Of a DNA stretch of 64,000 nt, positions 17,689 through 28,705 are shown in pieces. The stretch's first letter is position 1. Each line of letters begins with the position of its first letter. This DNA is from Cyanophora paradoxa (taxonomy: Eukaryota > Glaucocystophyceae > Cyanophorales > Cyanophoraceae), in the NCBI GenBank assembly GCA_004431415.1, contig QPMI01000454.1, positions 1 to 64,000 of the forward strand, given 5' to 3'. The notes below the pieces were generated by a model. It was not told the origin of the DNA. It was given only the letters and a program-made list of their open reading frames with translations, and searched no databases. Made by a program: the position numbers and the translations under genes.

Positions 17689-20600
17689 TCACGGGCGCCT
17701 GTGGCTGCGGGTGCGGCTGCGGGCGGGGAGGGTGCCCTGGAGGGCGCGCTTGAAGGCCGAGTTGCAGAGGCCGGAGGCGGTGAAGACGGAGAGGACGCCG
17801 CCCTCCGCCTCCTGCGCGCCCGCGTCAACCGCGGCCGAGTCGTCGTCGCGCTTGAATAAGAGTCTGCGGAGATCGGGATCGGGATCTGTTGGGCGCACCA
17901 CCCCCCGCTGGTACCACCGGGCGGCCTCCGCAGTGCGCCCCTGCCCGCGCCCGCACGTACGCGTGAGCGCCGCGCGCGAAACGGACGCCGCGCGTGCGGG
18001 GGCGGGCTCGCCTCCTGGTTGCAGTGGTACGCGAGCTGGAAGTGCGCCTCCGCGAACTCCCTGCGAGCCCCGCGAACGCTGACATTGGCACTCCCGCAAG
18101 CGCAGGGCAGGGCAGAGCTTGCAGGGCCGCACCGCTCCTCGGGGGAGGCGGCGGCTACGTAGGACTTGAGGCGGGCGATGCCCTCCGCCCTCTTCGCGGG
18201 GATGCGGCTCTCCCTGCGCCGGCGGGGTCCTCGACGTCAGCTCGACGGGGCCGAGCGCGAGCGGCGAGGGGGGCCCGGGGCGCATGCGCATGCGCACGAG
18301 GAGCCGAGGAAGAAGAGGAGCGAGGGGCGGTGGGGCCTGTCGGCGGGGGAGCCGGAGGCGTCCAGGAGCTCCAGCGCCCGCCGCAGGAGTCGCGCCACCT
18401 CGCCGACGGCCCCCGTGTGTATTGTAATGCTCGCCGCCAGGCTGCCCACGCGCGTCGCATAAGCGAGGGGCTGGGCGCTGGGACGGGGCGGGGCGGGGCG
18501 GACGCGTGGAGGGCCCAGTCGTTGGGGGCGAACGCGAGGGCGCGCTGCAATAGCGGCACCATGTTGGCGGCCCCCACAGACCAGCCGTTTGAGTTCTGCC
18601 GTTTGTTGAGACCAGCAGCTTGCGGAAACCGCAGCCGCATGCGCAGGGCACGCCGGCCGCGGGGCGCACAACGCAGCAGAAGGCGGTGACGGCGTCCGGG
18701 TCGTTGGGACGCCCCGCCAGGTACGCCTGCAACTCATCCTGCGCGCGAGAGAAGGCCCGACTCGTGAGCTGGGACTTGCTAGCGATTGTGATTGCATCGC
18801 GAGGAGAACTTGGTGACGCGCCCTGAGCCGCTCCCTGAGGTGATCCGGCATGATGATGACTTCGCTGTTGCGCTTTATTGCGAAAGCCAGGTGCGGAACC
18901 TGCGTGCGCGCGGGGCGCCCTGAGGCGGCGGGAGCCTGAGGGGGGCGAGACCGGTGTACCGCCTCCGGGACGCGCCCCGCACGCCAGAGCCCGAAGCCCG
19001 TGTCCCACCGGCGACGGCAGACCAGCAGACGCGCCGCGACCTGCGCATGCGCGCGCACACACACACGTCAACGATTCAGATTTCGCAAGAGCTTTGGAGG
19101 AGACTGCGAGCACCGCGCTGCCGGCGTCCGCAAGGGGCTGCAGCGCGTCGCAGTGGAAGCGGTCTTGTAAAGTGAACGGGAACGGGACCTGCGCGCATGC
19201 AGAATTCAGATTCGATGTGACTCTTCGTCAGGGGCAGTCACGCTGCACCTCGGCCGATGTCGACGCCGCAGCCGATGTCGACGCCGCAGCTGATGTCGAC
19301 GCCGCAGCCGATGTCGACGCCGCAGCTGATGTCGACGCCGCAGCTGATGTCGACGCCGCAGCCGATGTCGACGCCGCAGCTGATGTCGACGCCGCAGCTG
19401 ATGTCGACGCCGCAGCCGATGTCGAAACCGCAGCTGATGTCGACGTTGCAGCCGATGTCGACGCCGCAGCCGATGTCGACGCCGCAGCCGATGTCGACGC
19501 CGCAGCCGATGTCGACGCCGCAGCCGACGTCGACGCCGCAGCCGACGTCGACGCCGCAGCCGATGTCGACGCCGCAGCTGATGTCGACGCCGCAGCCGAT
19601 GTCGACGCCGCAGCTGATGTCGACGCCGCAGCCGATGTCGACGCCGCAGCTGATGTCGACGCCGCAGCCGATGTCGACGCCGCAGCTGATGTCGACGCCG
19701 CAGCCGATGTCGACGCCGGCGTCTCGACTGGAACCTGCTGGAACCGGTGCGCTGTAAATATAAGATTTTCCTGGAAGCGACCCCGGCTCCGGCCCGGCCC
19801 GCTTACCCGCTGCGCGTTGGCTTCCCGGCGTTTGTCCTCCAAGCGCGCGAGCTCCGTCCGCAGTGATTCGTTCTGCGTGTCCAATCTTGTGGCCTCGCGA
19901 ACATTCGAGATCGCAGCGTCAAGCTTGCCCTGCCTTTCCAGTGCTTCGGCCAATAACGAGTGCATCTGTGCGTATGGAGTGAACGAATTGATTAGATGGA
20001 TAAGCGAGCGTCATGATCATATTGATACTCGAAAGATTGGGTCGACGCACTTCCACAATTTTAGATTGCGGACACAATTGCGATCCACGAGGGAGCCCCA
20101 TTGCAACAACGTACAGACATTGGAAAGCAGCTTTGATCCACCGCTCGCGTTTCCGCGGTTCCGCTATCTCTTGCGCCGCACGGAACCAGTAGTCCACAAT
20201 GCGATCGACGCAGGCCGCCTTCAATGGGATGCTAGCAGAGCCCAGCAGCTTGTAGAGCTCTGCGTCCAAGTGCTCGGCTGCGACCGAAAGAAGGGCCGCA
20301 TTCCCTTCGCTCGGCAGCTGCAGGCGAGCAATGCGCTGGGCGCCAAGAACAGCGTCCAGGCTCGCGCGGCGCCGCTCCAGGCCGGCGACGGCCATGGCCG
20401 GCGTAGATGCACGGCGAAGATGGAGCAGTATGCACGCCTCCACAGCCATGACGGCTTCACTCGGAAGGAGGGGCAGTTCTAGACCGCCCAGCAGCTCGAA
20501 GACCTCGTCGAGACGGCCCTGGGCCATAAGTACCCGCGCCAAGAGTACTTGGGCCTGCAGATAACGAGGGGCGGGATATATTAGAACAGGAATCATCATG

Positions 20601-23600
20601 AGATATTCTCGGTAACAGGAATATTAGGCGTCGCGCCTTCAGCGTATTCTCGGTGGCCAAGGTAGCGTATTCATGGAAAGGCGTCGAAGATACTCGCTCA
20701 CGCTCTTTGCTCCAGAGGAGAATGGCAGAACGGGCTGCTTTCTCTGCATCCTTGCCGCGGCCTCCTGCCAGACACTGTTCCGCTCGCTGCGTGGCCTCCG
20801 ACGCCTTGCGCGCGCGCTCCTTCCACTCGAGCTCGGCGAGCTTCTTCGTGAACTCCTCGTCCTCCGGACGCGGGCGCGAGGCGAGCGCCTCCCGCAGAGC
20901 GCCCGCGCCCGCCTCGTAGTCTTCCGACTCCTCCAGAGCCCGGGCAAGCACCCAGTACGCCTGCTAATGGAGGTCAAACGAACGGCAGCAGAATTGTAGG
21001 AAGCGTGCCTCGCGGGATTGCTGGAAGAATTTCGACCCGCCCGCGACGCGTCTGCGCAGCTCAATCGAGGACCGGGCCCAAGAGATGACAGTGTCGCGGG
21101 GAGTCCCCCTTCCGAATCCAACGGACGCCGCCTTCTGCAGGAGCTCGGCGCGGGCGACGTGGCATTTGCGCGACAGCTCGTCGAAGTCGGCGCTCTCGCG
21201 AGACGCGTACGCCCGATCCAGCTGGACGGCGAGCGCGGCGGCGGCGTGCTCGTAGGGCTCGGCGCCCGCGTGCTGCTCTCTCAGAACGCCGGAGGCCCAC
21301 TTCAAGCTCCAGGAGAGACCGCCGACGCCCTGCGCCACCTCGAGCTCGCCGGCCCTGCAGACGGCCGTCAAGAGCGGTGCGAAGTCGACGTCTCGGGCGA
21401 AGCCAGCGGCGCTCACAGGTGGTAGCAGTCGGCCGCAGACTCGGCGCCCCCGTCCTCCCTGTACAATTCGGCCGCGCTTTTGAACAGCTGCCGGCGGGCC
21501 TCGGGGTCGCTCTCCAGGTCCGCGCATGTCTTGTAGCAGTGCGCGGCGCGCTTGCGGGCGCGCGACCTGGTCATGGGCGAATCGTTAGAAGCAGAATATA
21601 TTTGCTTGCAATGGGTTTAATCGCATCGAATGAAATGGAATTCACATCAAGGCGAGCTCGCGATCGCCATCGCCGATGTCACTGGAACCCCGCGCTGCCG
21701 GAGACTGTGCATGTGCCCGCATCATGCTGATGCATCGGGCGAACGATTTTGCCGCGTCCATGTGCCGCTTGCGACGTAGGCTGGCATCACGCTCTGACTC
21801 TGTCGGTCGCGAGCACCATCGGTTAAAATTTTTATTTCAAATGCAGCATTGCAATCAACCCGCACCGGCATTGGAGATCTCCCACTCCGCCTCTGCAAAC
21901 TACGCCAAGCTCTCCTCGTTGGCGTTCCGGTAGGCTCGAGCCGCCATCTCGTACGTCTGGCGCTCGAAGAGCTGGTCTCCCAGGCGCTTCCAGTCACTCG
22001 GCGCCCTCCCAGTATCACGCTGCCATGCGACGCCTCGCTTCTCGCCGCTCTCGACGGTCTGCGCACCAATTCGCCACGACATCGAACATCAACGAGGAGA
22101 TGCTTTTTACCTGGACAACCTTTGCGTCGATGAAAAGCTGGAACATAGGCTTTCGGACGTTCGAATCGTCGTAAACCCTGCGGACAGAGTTGGCGTCATT
22201 AGGTTTTAGTAGACTAGGGCCGCGAAAAGCCGATTGCAAGCACCAGATCGATGTGATCGCGCGGGTGATGGAAGTGTACAGCTACGCGAACAGAAGATCA
22301 ACGGCCAGAAGATCAGCGGCACGATCTATAAATATCCTGCATTGGGAGGGAATTCGAATGCGCATGCGTAGCCGCACCAGCTTCAGCGCTGCCGCCACGA
22401 GCCGGTTGGCAAGCGGATCGAACGGTTTCCCGCGTTTCGCTTTGACGCGTCTCTCCTGAAAAGACACACGACAATACCGATTATTGCGAGCACGCGCATG
22501 CAAACGCACGAAACTGACTGACCTGCGAGGGCCGGCCGGCGGCCTCGTCTGCGCGCTTCAGCACCTCTTCCTCCGCCGCCGAGACCGCCTCCTTCCACAT
22601 CGGCTCGTCGGGCATCGCGGCATCCGCAAAGAAGTTGAAACTGAGACGGGAGCTCCATGTCAGCGATATCGATGATGGAAACAGAGATTTTTGCGCGGAG
22701 CCGTCGCACAGGAGAACGTCCTGAAACTCGAGGCCCTTGGCTTCTTCGACGGTCAGGACAACAGCCGCTCCCAGGAGCTCGTCGAGCTGCTTAATGCGCC
22801 CCCTCTTTTGCTCCTCGCGGATGATGACGACTTGATCCGCGCCGAAGGACCTTTTCCCTTCAACGTCAGCAAAGAGAAACGACATCAGACTTGGCTCGTC
22901 GGATCCCAACACGAGCAGTGGCGACGGGCCGTCGCGCATTCCTGACGAATGCAGATCAAAAGGCGATGAAAGCGAATTGATAGCAACGATCGCGATGCCT
23001 AAAAGACAGACCTGCGTCCCGCGGCAGATCTTCGTCGAGCTCCTTAGGGAACAGAGTCTGAAGCATGTCGACCGCAACAGCCGCGCAGCTGAGCGTTCTG
23101 TGATGCGACCGGTAGCTCTGGTCATGACGAACGTCAGCGAAAAGGTCAGCAGCCGACTGGCATCCTCAAATTTATTAGTATCAAACAAAATACGAACGAG
23201 TGAGAGGTTGAGGCGGCGGAACTGGCTGCGGCTACTCGGGAAAAGGTTGTGGACAATCGCCTGTAGGTCGCAGAACCGGATCCCGGAAGACAAGGCCGCT
23301 GGCGACGGTCTGGCACGTGTCGCCGCAGAAGAAGAGGCCGCTGAGGTCTGCGGCAGCGACGGACACGACACCCAGCTCCGCTGCCGTAAAGTCCTGCACC
23401 TGCGGAGCTCGAGTGCCATGCGATCGCGATGAGCTCGAGAACTCGGTTGCTGAAAGACATCGGACCTCGTCGATGATGATCTCATGCAAATGAGCCCCGT
23501 GAAAGCCGTCCTTCTTTATCCCGTGGTAAATGTGATGCACAACATCCTGCAAAAGATGTGTAAGCCCGGTTTCGATTCTGAAAAAATGGCGATTTCAGAG

Positions 23601-26121
23601 AAGATGAGCGTGGATCACCGTGATGTCGTATTTGTACTTCTTGTCTTGGGCCTTCAGGTCGCGATACCGCTTGTACATGTCGTGCACAGCCCGCCGTTGG
23701 TCATCGTTCGCCATGCGTGATCGCGTCTTCCCCATTTCTTGGTACTTCTTCAAGCTCACGTACCCCTGCGGATCGCAGAGGCTCTCCGCACTCCCGCTGC
23801 GCCGCATAAAAAAATTAATCGAAATGCAGGAAATGCAAGGCGCCCAGGGGCCGGGAAGCTTACGCGAGCAGCGAGAGGAACTCGGTCCAGCACAGCAGCG
23901 CGTGCAGCTGCAGGGCCTGCCCGCTGGCCGCGGCGCCCTTGGGGAGCAGGCGGGGCCAGAACCTCGTCTCGAAGATCTCGTAGTCGATTTCTTCGCATTC
24001 CGCGTTCTGCTGAGGGAGGAAAGGCCGCTGCAGCATGCCGTTGAGCAGCCGAAGCCACGTGCGGCGGGATACTGCGAACAAGATCAAGATTAAGACTGGG
24101 ACATTTCAAATACAAAATGCAGCAGCTGGAGCAAATGCAACCTGTCGTACACGAACGCACCGAAGAGTGGGTACATGTCGTCCGTGACCGCTGCGAGGGA
24201 GGCGACGTCGGCAAGCTCGCGGTCCCCCGACCCGATCAGCTGGTCCGCCTCCGCCTGCCACTCTCGATCCTGCTCCGGGGCGAGCAGCACGTGCTTCGGC
24301 TCCTGACCACGAGTCGTCGTGCACGTGCACGTGAGCGGTGCCGATATCGGTAGCTAGCGCTCTAGAGAACCGTAGATATCGATGGGAAATGTAATTGAAA
24401 TAGATCGATTATGAAGCCGCACCATGCTGCTCAAGTCCTTTCGGACCTTGTCGAGCAATGGGCCGCTCTTCGTGATGTACACGGCACGCAGGTGGCCGGA
24501 GGGAAAGAGAGATGTTCCACGGCCAAGATACCAGTATGCGTGCTCGAGCACCCACAACCTGCAGAGCATGAATAAACACACATTAGATTCTAAACACGAG
24601 CAGAATAAGCACACCGTGTGATCGCGCATGCCGTCTTGCCAGTGCCGCTTCGGCCGCTTACAGCCAGCGGACCGTTCGCGCAGATGATTTCGAGCTCATC
24701 TCTGCAAGCCGAATGAAAACGGCACGTACGCGTACGCTTCTATAATCCGTAAGCGTGCGCACCTGATAGCCTTTCGCTGGGCCGGCGAGAGGTCGGGATG
24801 CGCCTCGCGGCCAGCCAAAACCCATCTTGCAAGCTGCTCAGCAAGTGCTTTCACTTGCCTCAGTACAGGGAGATCTGCGCGTGCTTTCCGTAAATTGAAG
24901 CGATGATCAATGCGGACCCGCATGTGTTGGGACGGACCCGCTTGCGCCACGTCGCTAGCCTTGTCCTCGCGTCTGTTGTCTGGCACGACTGGTGCGAGTG
25001 CGTCGAGACGGAGCGTGTAGTTCGGGTCAACCACCCCTGGCTGCTGGTCGCGATCGGGACACGCCTGTCCGGGCGGCAGCTGCAGCTGTCGCGGCCGCCG
25101 CGTGGCGCCAGGAACTGGACGGCGCGGCGGGGGTCGCGGCCATGTGGCGGATCGGAGAGCCATGCGCCTGCGGAAGTCGTCCGAGATCTTGGAGACAAGC
25201 CGCCCGACCTTGTCGTGGTGCCGTACACCCCTGCATGCATGCGCGTTAGGCGCGATTCAGCTCCAAATCATTGAAGCTGAAAGCAGCACGGCACCAAATT
25301 ACGATTTTATCGCGCCAGCAGTTGTATAGATCCGACCAGCCCCATACCTGCGCATGCACGACGATCATCATAATCATCGAACGTCAAAATGAAGCGCTAG
25401 AGGAGACTCGGATTCGCAATTGAGCTTAATATCCGGCTAGGTATAGAACGACGAGGAATCCTACATGTACAATCGCGAACCTCTTCCCACAGCAATCGGT
25501 ACCCGCGGACTTCATTGCTGTCCCCCATGTAGCTCTCGAAGAGCCCCAGCCCGTCCACCGCCTACGATGTCGACCGCACGCGTCAGTCATATTAGAGGCC
25601 GGCGGCGCCCGCGACCGGGCGCATGCGCTCATGCGCACGTGTTCCAAAGGCTTCGCGTGATTGACGCGCGATCGCTCTTCTCGACCTTCGATGAAGAGGC
25701 GCATGAGACGCAGGCCAGCGCGTCTGATCGAATGCCCGAGATTGCGCCAGTTTCTGAAGCATGTTTGCGCGATCTCGATCTCCCTGACATGGCTTGAGCA
25801 TACGTGCATACAGACGGCTTAAGCGGCACACGGCGGAGCTCACCAGAGGTGTCGCTCGCTGGACGCGGCGTCCCTCAGCAGGCGCGCTTGAATCTCTGCA
25901 ACGACCGCTCGCAGATCCACGTCGCCCTCGGCAAGCAACGCGTTCAACGCATCGCCCGCAGCGTTTTCTGCTCGAGCTTCTTCGTCCGGATGGGCTGGAT
26001 CGACTGGATCGACCTCGATGCGCAGGCGAGAGAGTCCGGGCAGCTGCAGCTGTAGCTGCCCGTCCGCTGCGTCCGCTTGCGACTGCTGGGCCTGAAGGTA
26101 CTCTAGGGGGTCTTGCATCAT
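17689..26121 (-). CDS. TRANK1-like protein: UvrD/REP-type SF1 helicase with TPR region
   Basis: Large multi-exon gene. In order along the protein: an acidic N-terminal exon starting MMQDPLEYLQAQQSQ at 26,121 (a start at 26,400 is also open), an exon with AEQLARWVLAGREAHPDLSP (24,790), Walker A in NGPLAVSGRSGTGKTACAIT (24,640-24,700), YITKSGPLLDKVRKDL (24,460), HALLCWTEFLSLLA (23,870), GYVSLKKYQEMGKTRS (23,740), Walker B in HLHEIIIDEVR (23,475), motif III FFCGDTCQTVASG (23,315), and VLTVEEAKGLEFQDVLLCDG (22,720), the helicase motif V region. Downstream exons (22,200-17,700) are TPR-like: RALEESEDYEAGAGALREAL (20,900), LARVLMAQGRLDEVFELL (20,530), LAEALERQGKLDAAISNVRE (19,950). This order matches TRANK1-type proteins, whose biochemical role is poorly defined. 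Exon borders are only partly resolved, and the C-terminal stop at 17,689 is tentative. Confidence 0.75.
19250..19725. repeat. 18-bp minisatellite, about 26 units
   Basis: Tandem GCCGATGTCGACGCCGCA units varying mainly GCC/GCT, a few GAC for GAT, and one GAAACC and one GTTGCA variant. It lies inside an intron of the TRANK1-like gene: on the minus strand the upstream exon ends ...EANAQR at a GTAAGC donor near 19,806. The repeat is open in several frames (ADVDAA and MSTPQP on plus, STSAAA on minus), which produces long false open frames. Confidence 0.9.
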
Positions 26122-26417
26122 CGCGGAGCACGCCAGACTGGGCTCGGGCGCATCTGGATCTGCGCATGTGACCTGCTCAGCGACCGCGAGCGTTGCGCTC
26201 TTGAACCAGAAGCGCGTACTTGCCCCGTCCGCTTCGCCCGTCGCCCACTTCGCCTTCGAGCCCGGCCGGCTCACGCGCACTCCCGGAGCTAGCACTGTGT
26301 TTCGCGGACGTACCCCCTCGCCCGGCCCCCGCCCCCCTTCTCCTGCCTCCCCATGGCCAAGCTTTCTCATGCGCTTCGAATTCATGTTTGAGGCCCGCAC
26401 AAACGCACGCGCCCTCG

Positions 26418-28660
26418 CTACAAGAACATGGGGCTGTAACGCCCCGTGGGCCCCGAGAGGAAGGGGCTCGAGCTCCCCGCCGTCCGCAGCTCCCGCAGGA
26501 CGCCCACCGAGAGCGGGCGCGGCTCGGGCCAGGGCCCCGCCGGCGTCAGCAGCCGGTGCGCCGGCGGGAACGAGGCGTCCAGCCGCTCTGGGCGAACGGG
26601 GGGCGTCCGGATTCGGTAGACGCCCCGCGACTCGTCCAGCTCGCGGGCCCAGCCCCGCGCCAGCGCCGGCTCCTGCCGGCCGGGGCGATCGGCACGAGGT
26701 TCGAGGGCGGTAGGGCGGGCAGGGAGGGGCGGGGCGGGGCGGACCTCGTCGGCGGGCGTGTGCACCCAGGGCTTCGCGGTGGGCGAGGCGGAGCGGCCGC
26801 CCGGGGGCGAGGGCGAGCGCGCCCCGGGGCCCGAGCGCGGCGGCGGCTGGCCCTGCGCGCCGGCCCGCGGGAGGGCGCTGACGGGGAGGGCGCGGGCGGC
26901 CTCCAGGGCCACTGCGAGCCGTAGATGCGGTTGATGGCCTTGGGCAGCTGTCCGTGACTCCGCTTCGCCCGCAGCGCCGGCAGCGCCGTCCCCACCCCCG
27001 CCGCCCCGCCCGCGCCTGCGGGCTCCCGCCGCCGCCCTCGAGCGGGGGCCCCTCCTCGGCAATCGTGCGCGGGGGCGGCGGCTCGTCGCGCGAGTCGGCG
27101 GCGCCGCCGCCGCCTGCGGGGGCGGAGGCGAGGGAGCGGTCGCTGCCCCAGCGGGCGAGGCCGGCGGCGGGGCTCTCCGTCCCGAGCCCGAGCCCGGGTC
27201 CGAGCTGAAGCTCGAGCCCCGCGGCGGGCCGTTGCCGCGCCCGCCCCTGCGGAGGCCGGCGGCGCCGCCGGCGGGCCCCGCGGGCCGCGCCGCGCCAGGT
27301 CCGACTGCGCCGCCAGCAGCACCGCCCGCCCGCCCCTCTGGCCCCTCCGGGCTCCGGTCCGCCCCGCCCTGCTGCCCACCGTCAGGCCGAAGTGGATGAA
27401 AGGGGCGCAGCGGCGCGGCGCGCCTTGGGCGGGGGCCGTGGGAGCGGGCGCGGGCGGGCCCGGCTCCGGAGGCGGGGGCGGGGTCGCCGTGCCAGCCGCG
27501 AGAGGCGGCGCGCTGGACGGCGTCGACGACGGCGGCGAGGACGGGGGCGGGGCGTGCGCCAAGCGCGAGGGCCTCCCCGCCGAGCGCGCCCCCGCGAGGC
27601 GGCTCGCCTCCGACGCCCGCCGCTTCTGCCACTGCCCGTGCAGCTCCGCCGTCCGCGCCTGCCCGCCCGCACCGTCAGACCGTGCGTCGGAATCGCGCGG
27701 AGAATCGCGCACCTCGTCGGTCTCGAACTCGAACTCGCTGCGCGTGCTCGGCGGCCTCGGGCCGAGGCCCCGGCCCCCTCCTCCCCTCCGCCTCCCTCGC
27801 CGCCTCCGCCTCCGCCTCCGCCGCCGCCTCCGCCTCCGCCGCCTCGGCCTCGGCGGCGAGCTCGGCGGCGGCCGCCTCGGCGACGGCGGCGGCGACGCGG
27901 CTCAGGCGGCTCCACGCCGACGCCGAGAGGTCCCGCTCCAGCGCGCCCGCCGCATCTTCGCCCGCCCCGCCCGCCCCTCGCCGTCGCCGCCGCCGTCCAC
28001 CGGGCCTCCTGACCGGGCGGCGGGGCCACCGCCACCCGCTCCGCGTCCGCTCCGCCGTCGCCGGCGGCCGCGGCTTCCGGGACGCCCTCCGCCGCTTGCT
28101 CCCCCGGCGGTGGCTGCGGCGCGTCGGCCGCGCTCGGGGCGACCTCCGGCACGGCCGCGGCGGCGGGGGCGGACCGCGCGGGGGCGGGGCCCCGCGGGCC
28201 GGCTGCGAGGCCCGGCGGAAGTGGGCGGCGGCGCGGGCGGAGGCGGCGGCGGCGAGCAGCGCGGGGCGCTCGAGGGGCGCGTCGGAGTTGGCCCGCACGA
28301 GCGCCCCCGCGATCGCCGCCGGCGTCGCCGCGGCAACCACCGTCGGGCTCTGCCGGCGGCGCCTCAGGCGCGACGGGAGGCGAGCGACGGGGCCGCCCGG
28401 TTGAGGGAGCGCACGGAGACGAGGGGGAGGGAGACAAGGACGGCGTCGGCCTCGGGGTGGCCCTCGAGGCCGGCCAGCACCTCGAGCACCCACCGCACCT
28501 CCACGAACGACGACGCGAACGGCCGCAGGCGCGCCGGCACCCGCAGGCTCACCGCCAGCGACCGCTTCGTGTACGTCTCGTGGATCTGCAGGGGGCGCCC
28601 CAGCCTCAGCCGCCCTGGAAGCCGAGCGGAGTCGAATCGGGGCGGGGCGGGTGTGTGTGT

Positions 28661-28705
<45 letters not shown>

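Noticed and set aside
18878-20482. Plus-strand frame of 534 codons with ADVDAA repeats
   Set aside because: It is made by the 18-bp minisatellite and lies antisense to the helicase/TPR exons; its non-repeat parts show no domain.
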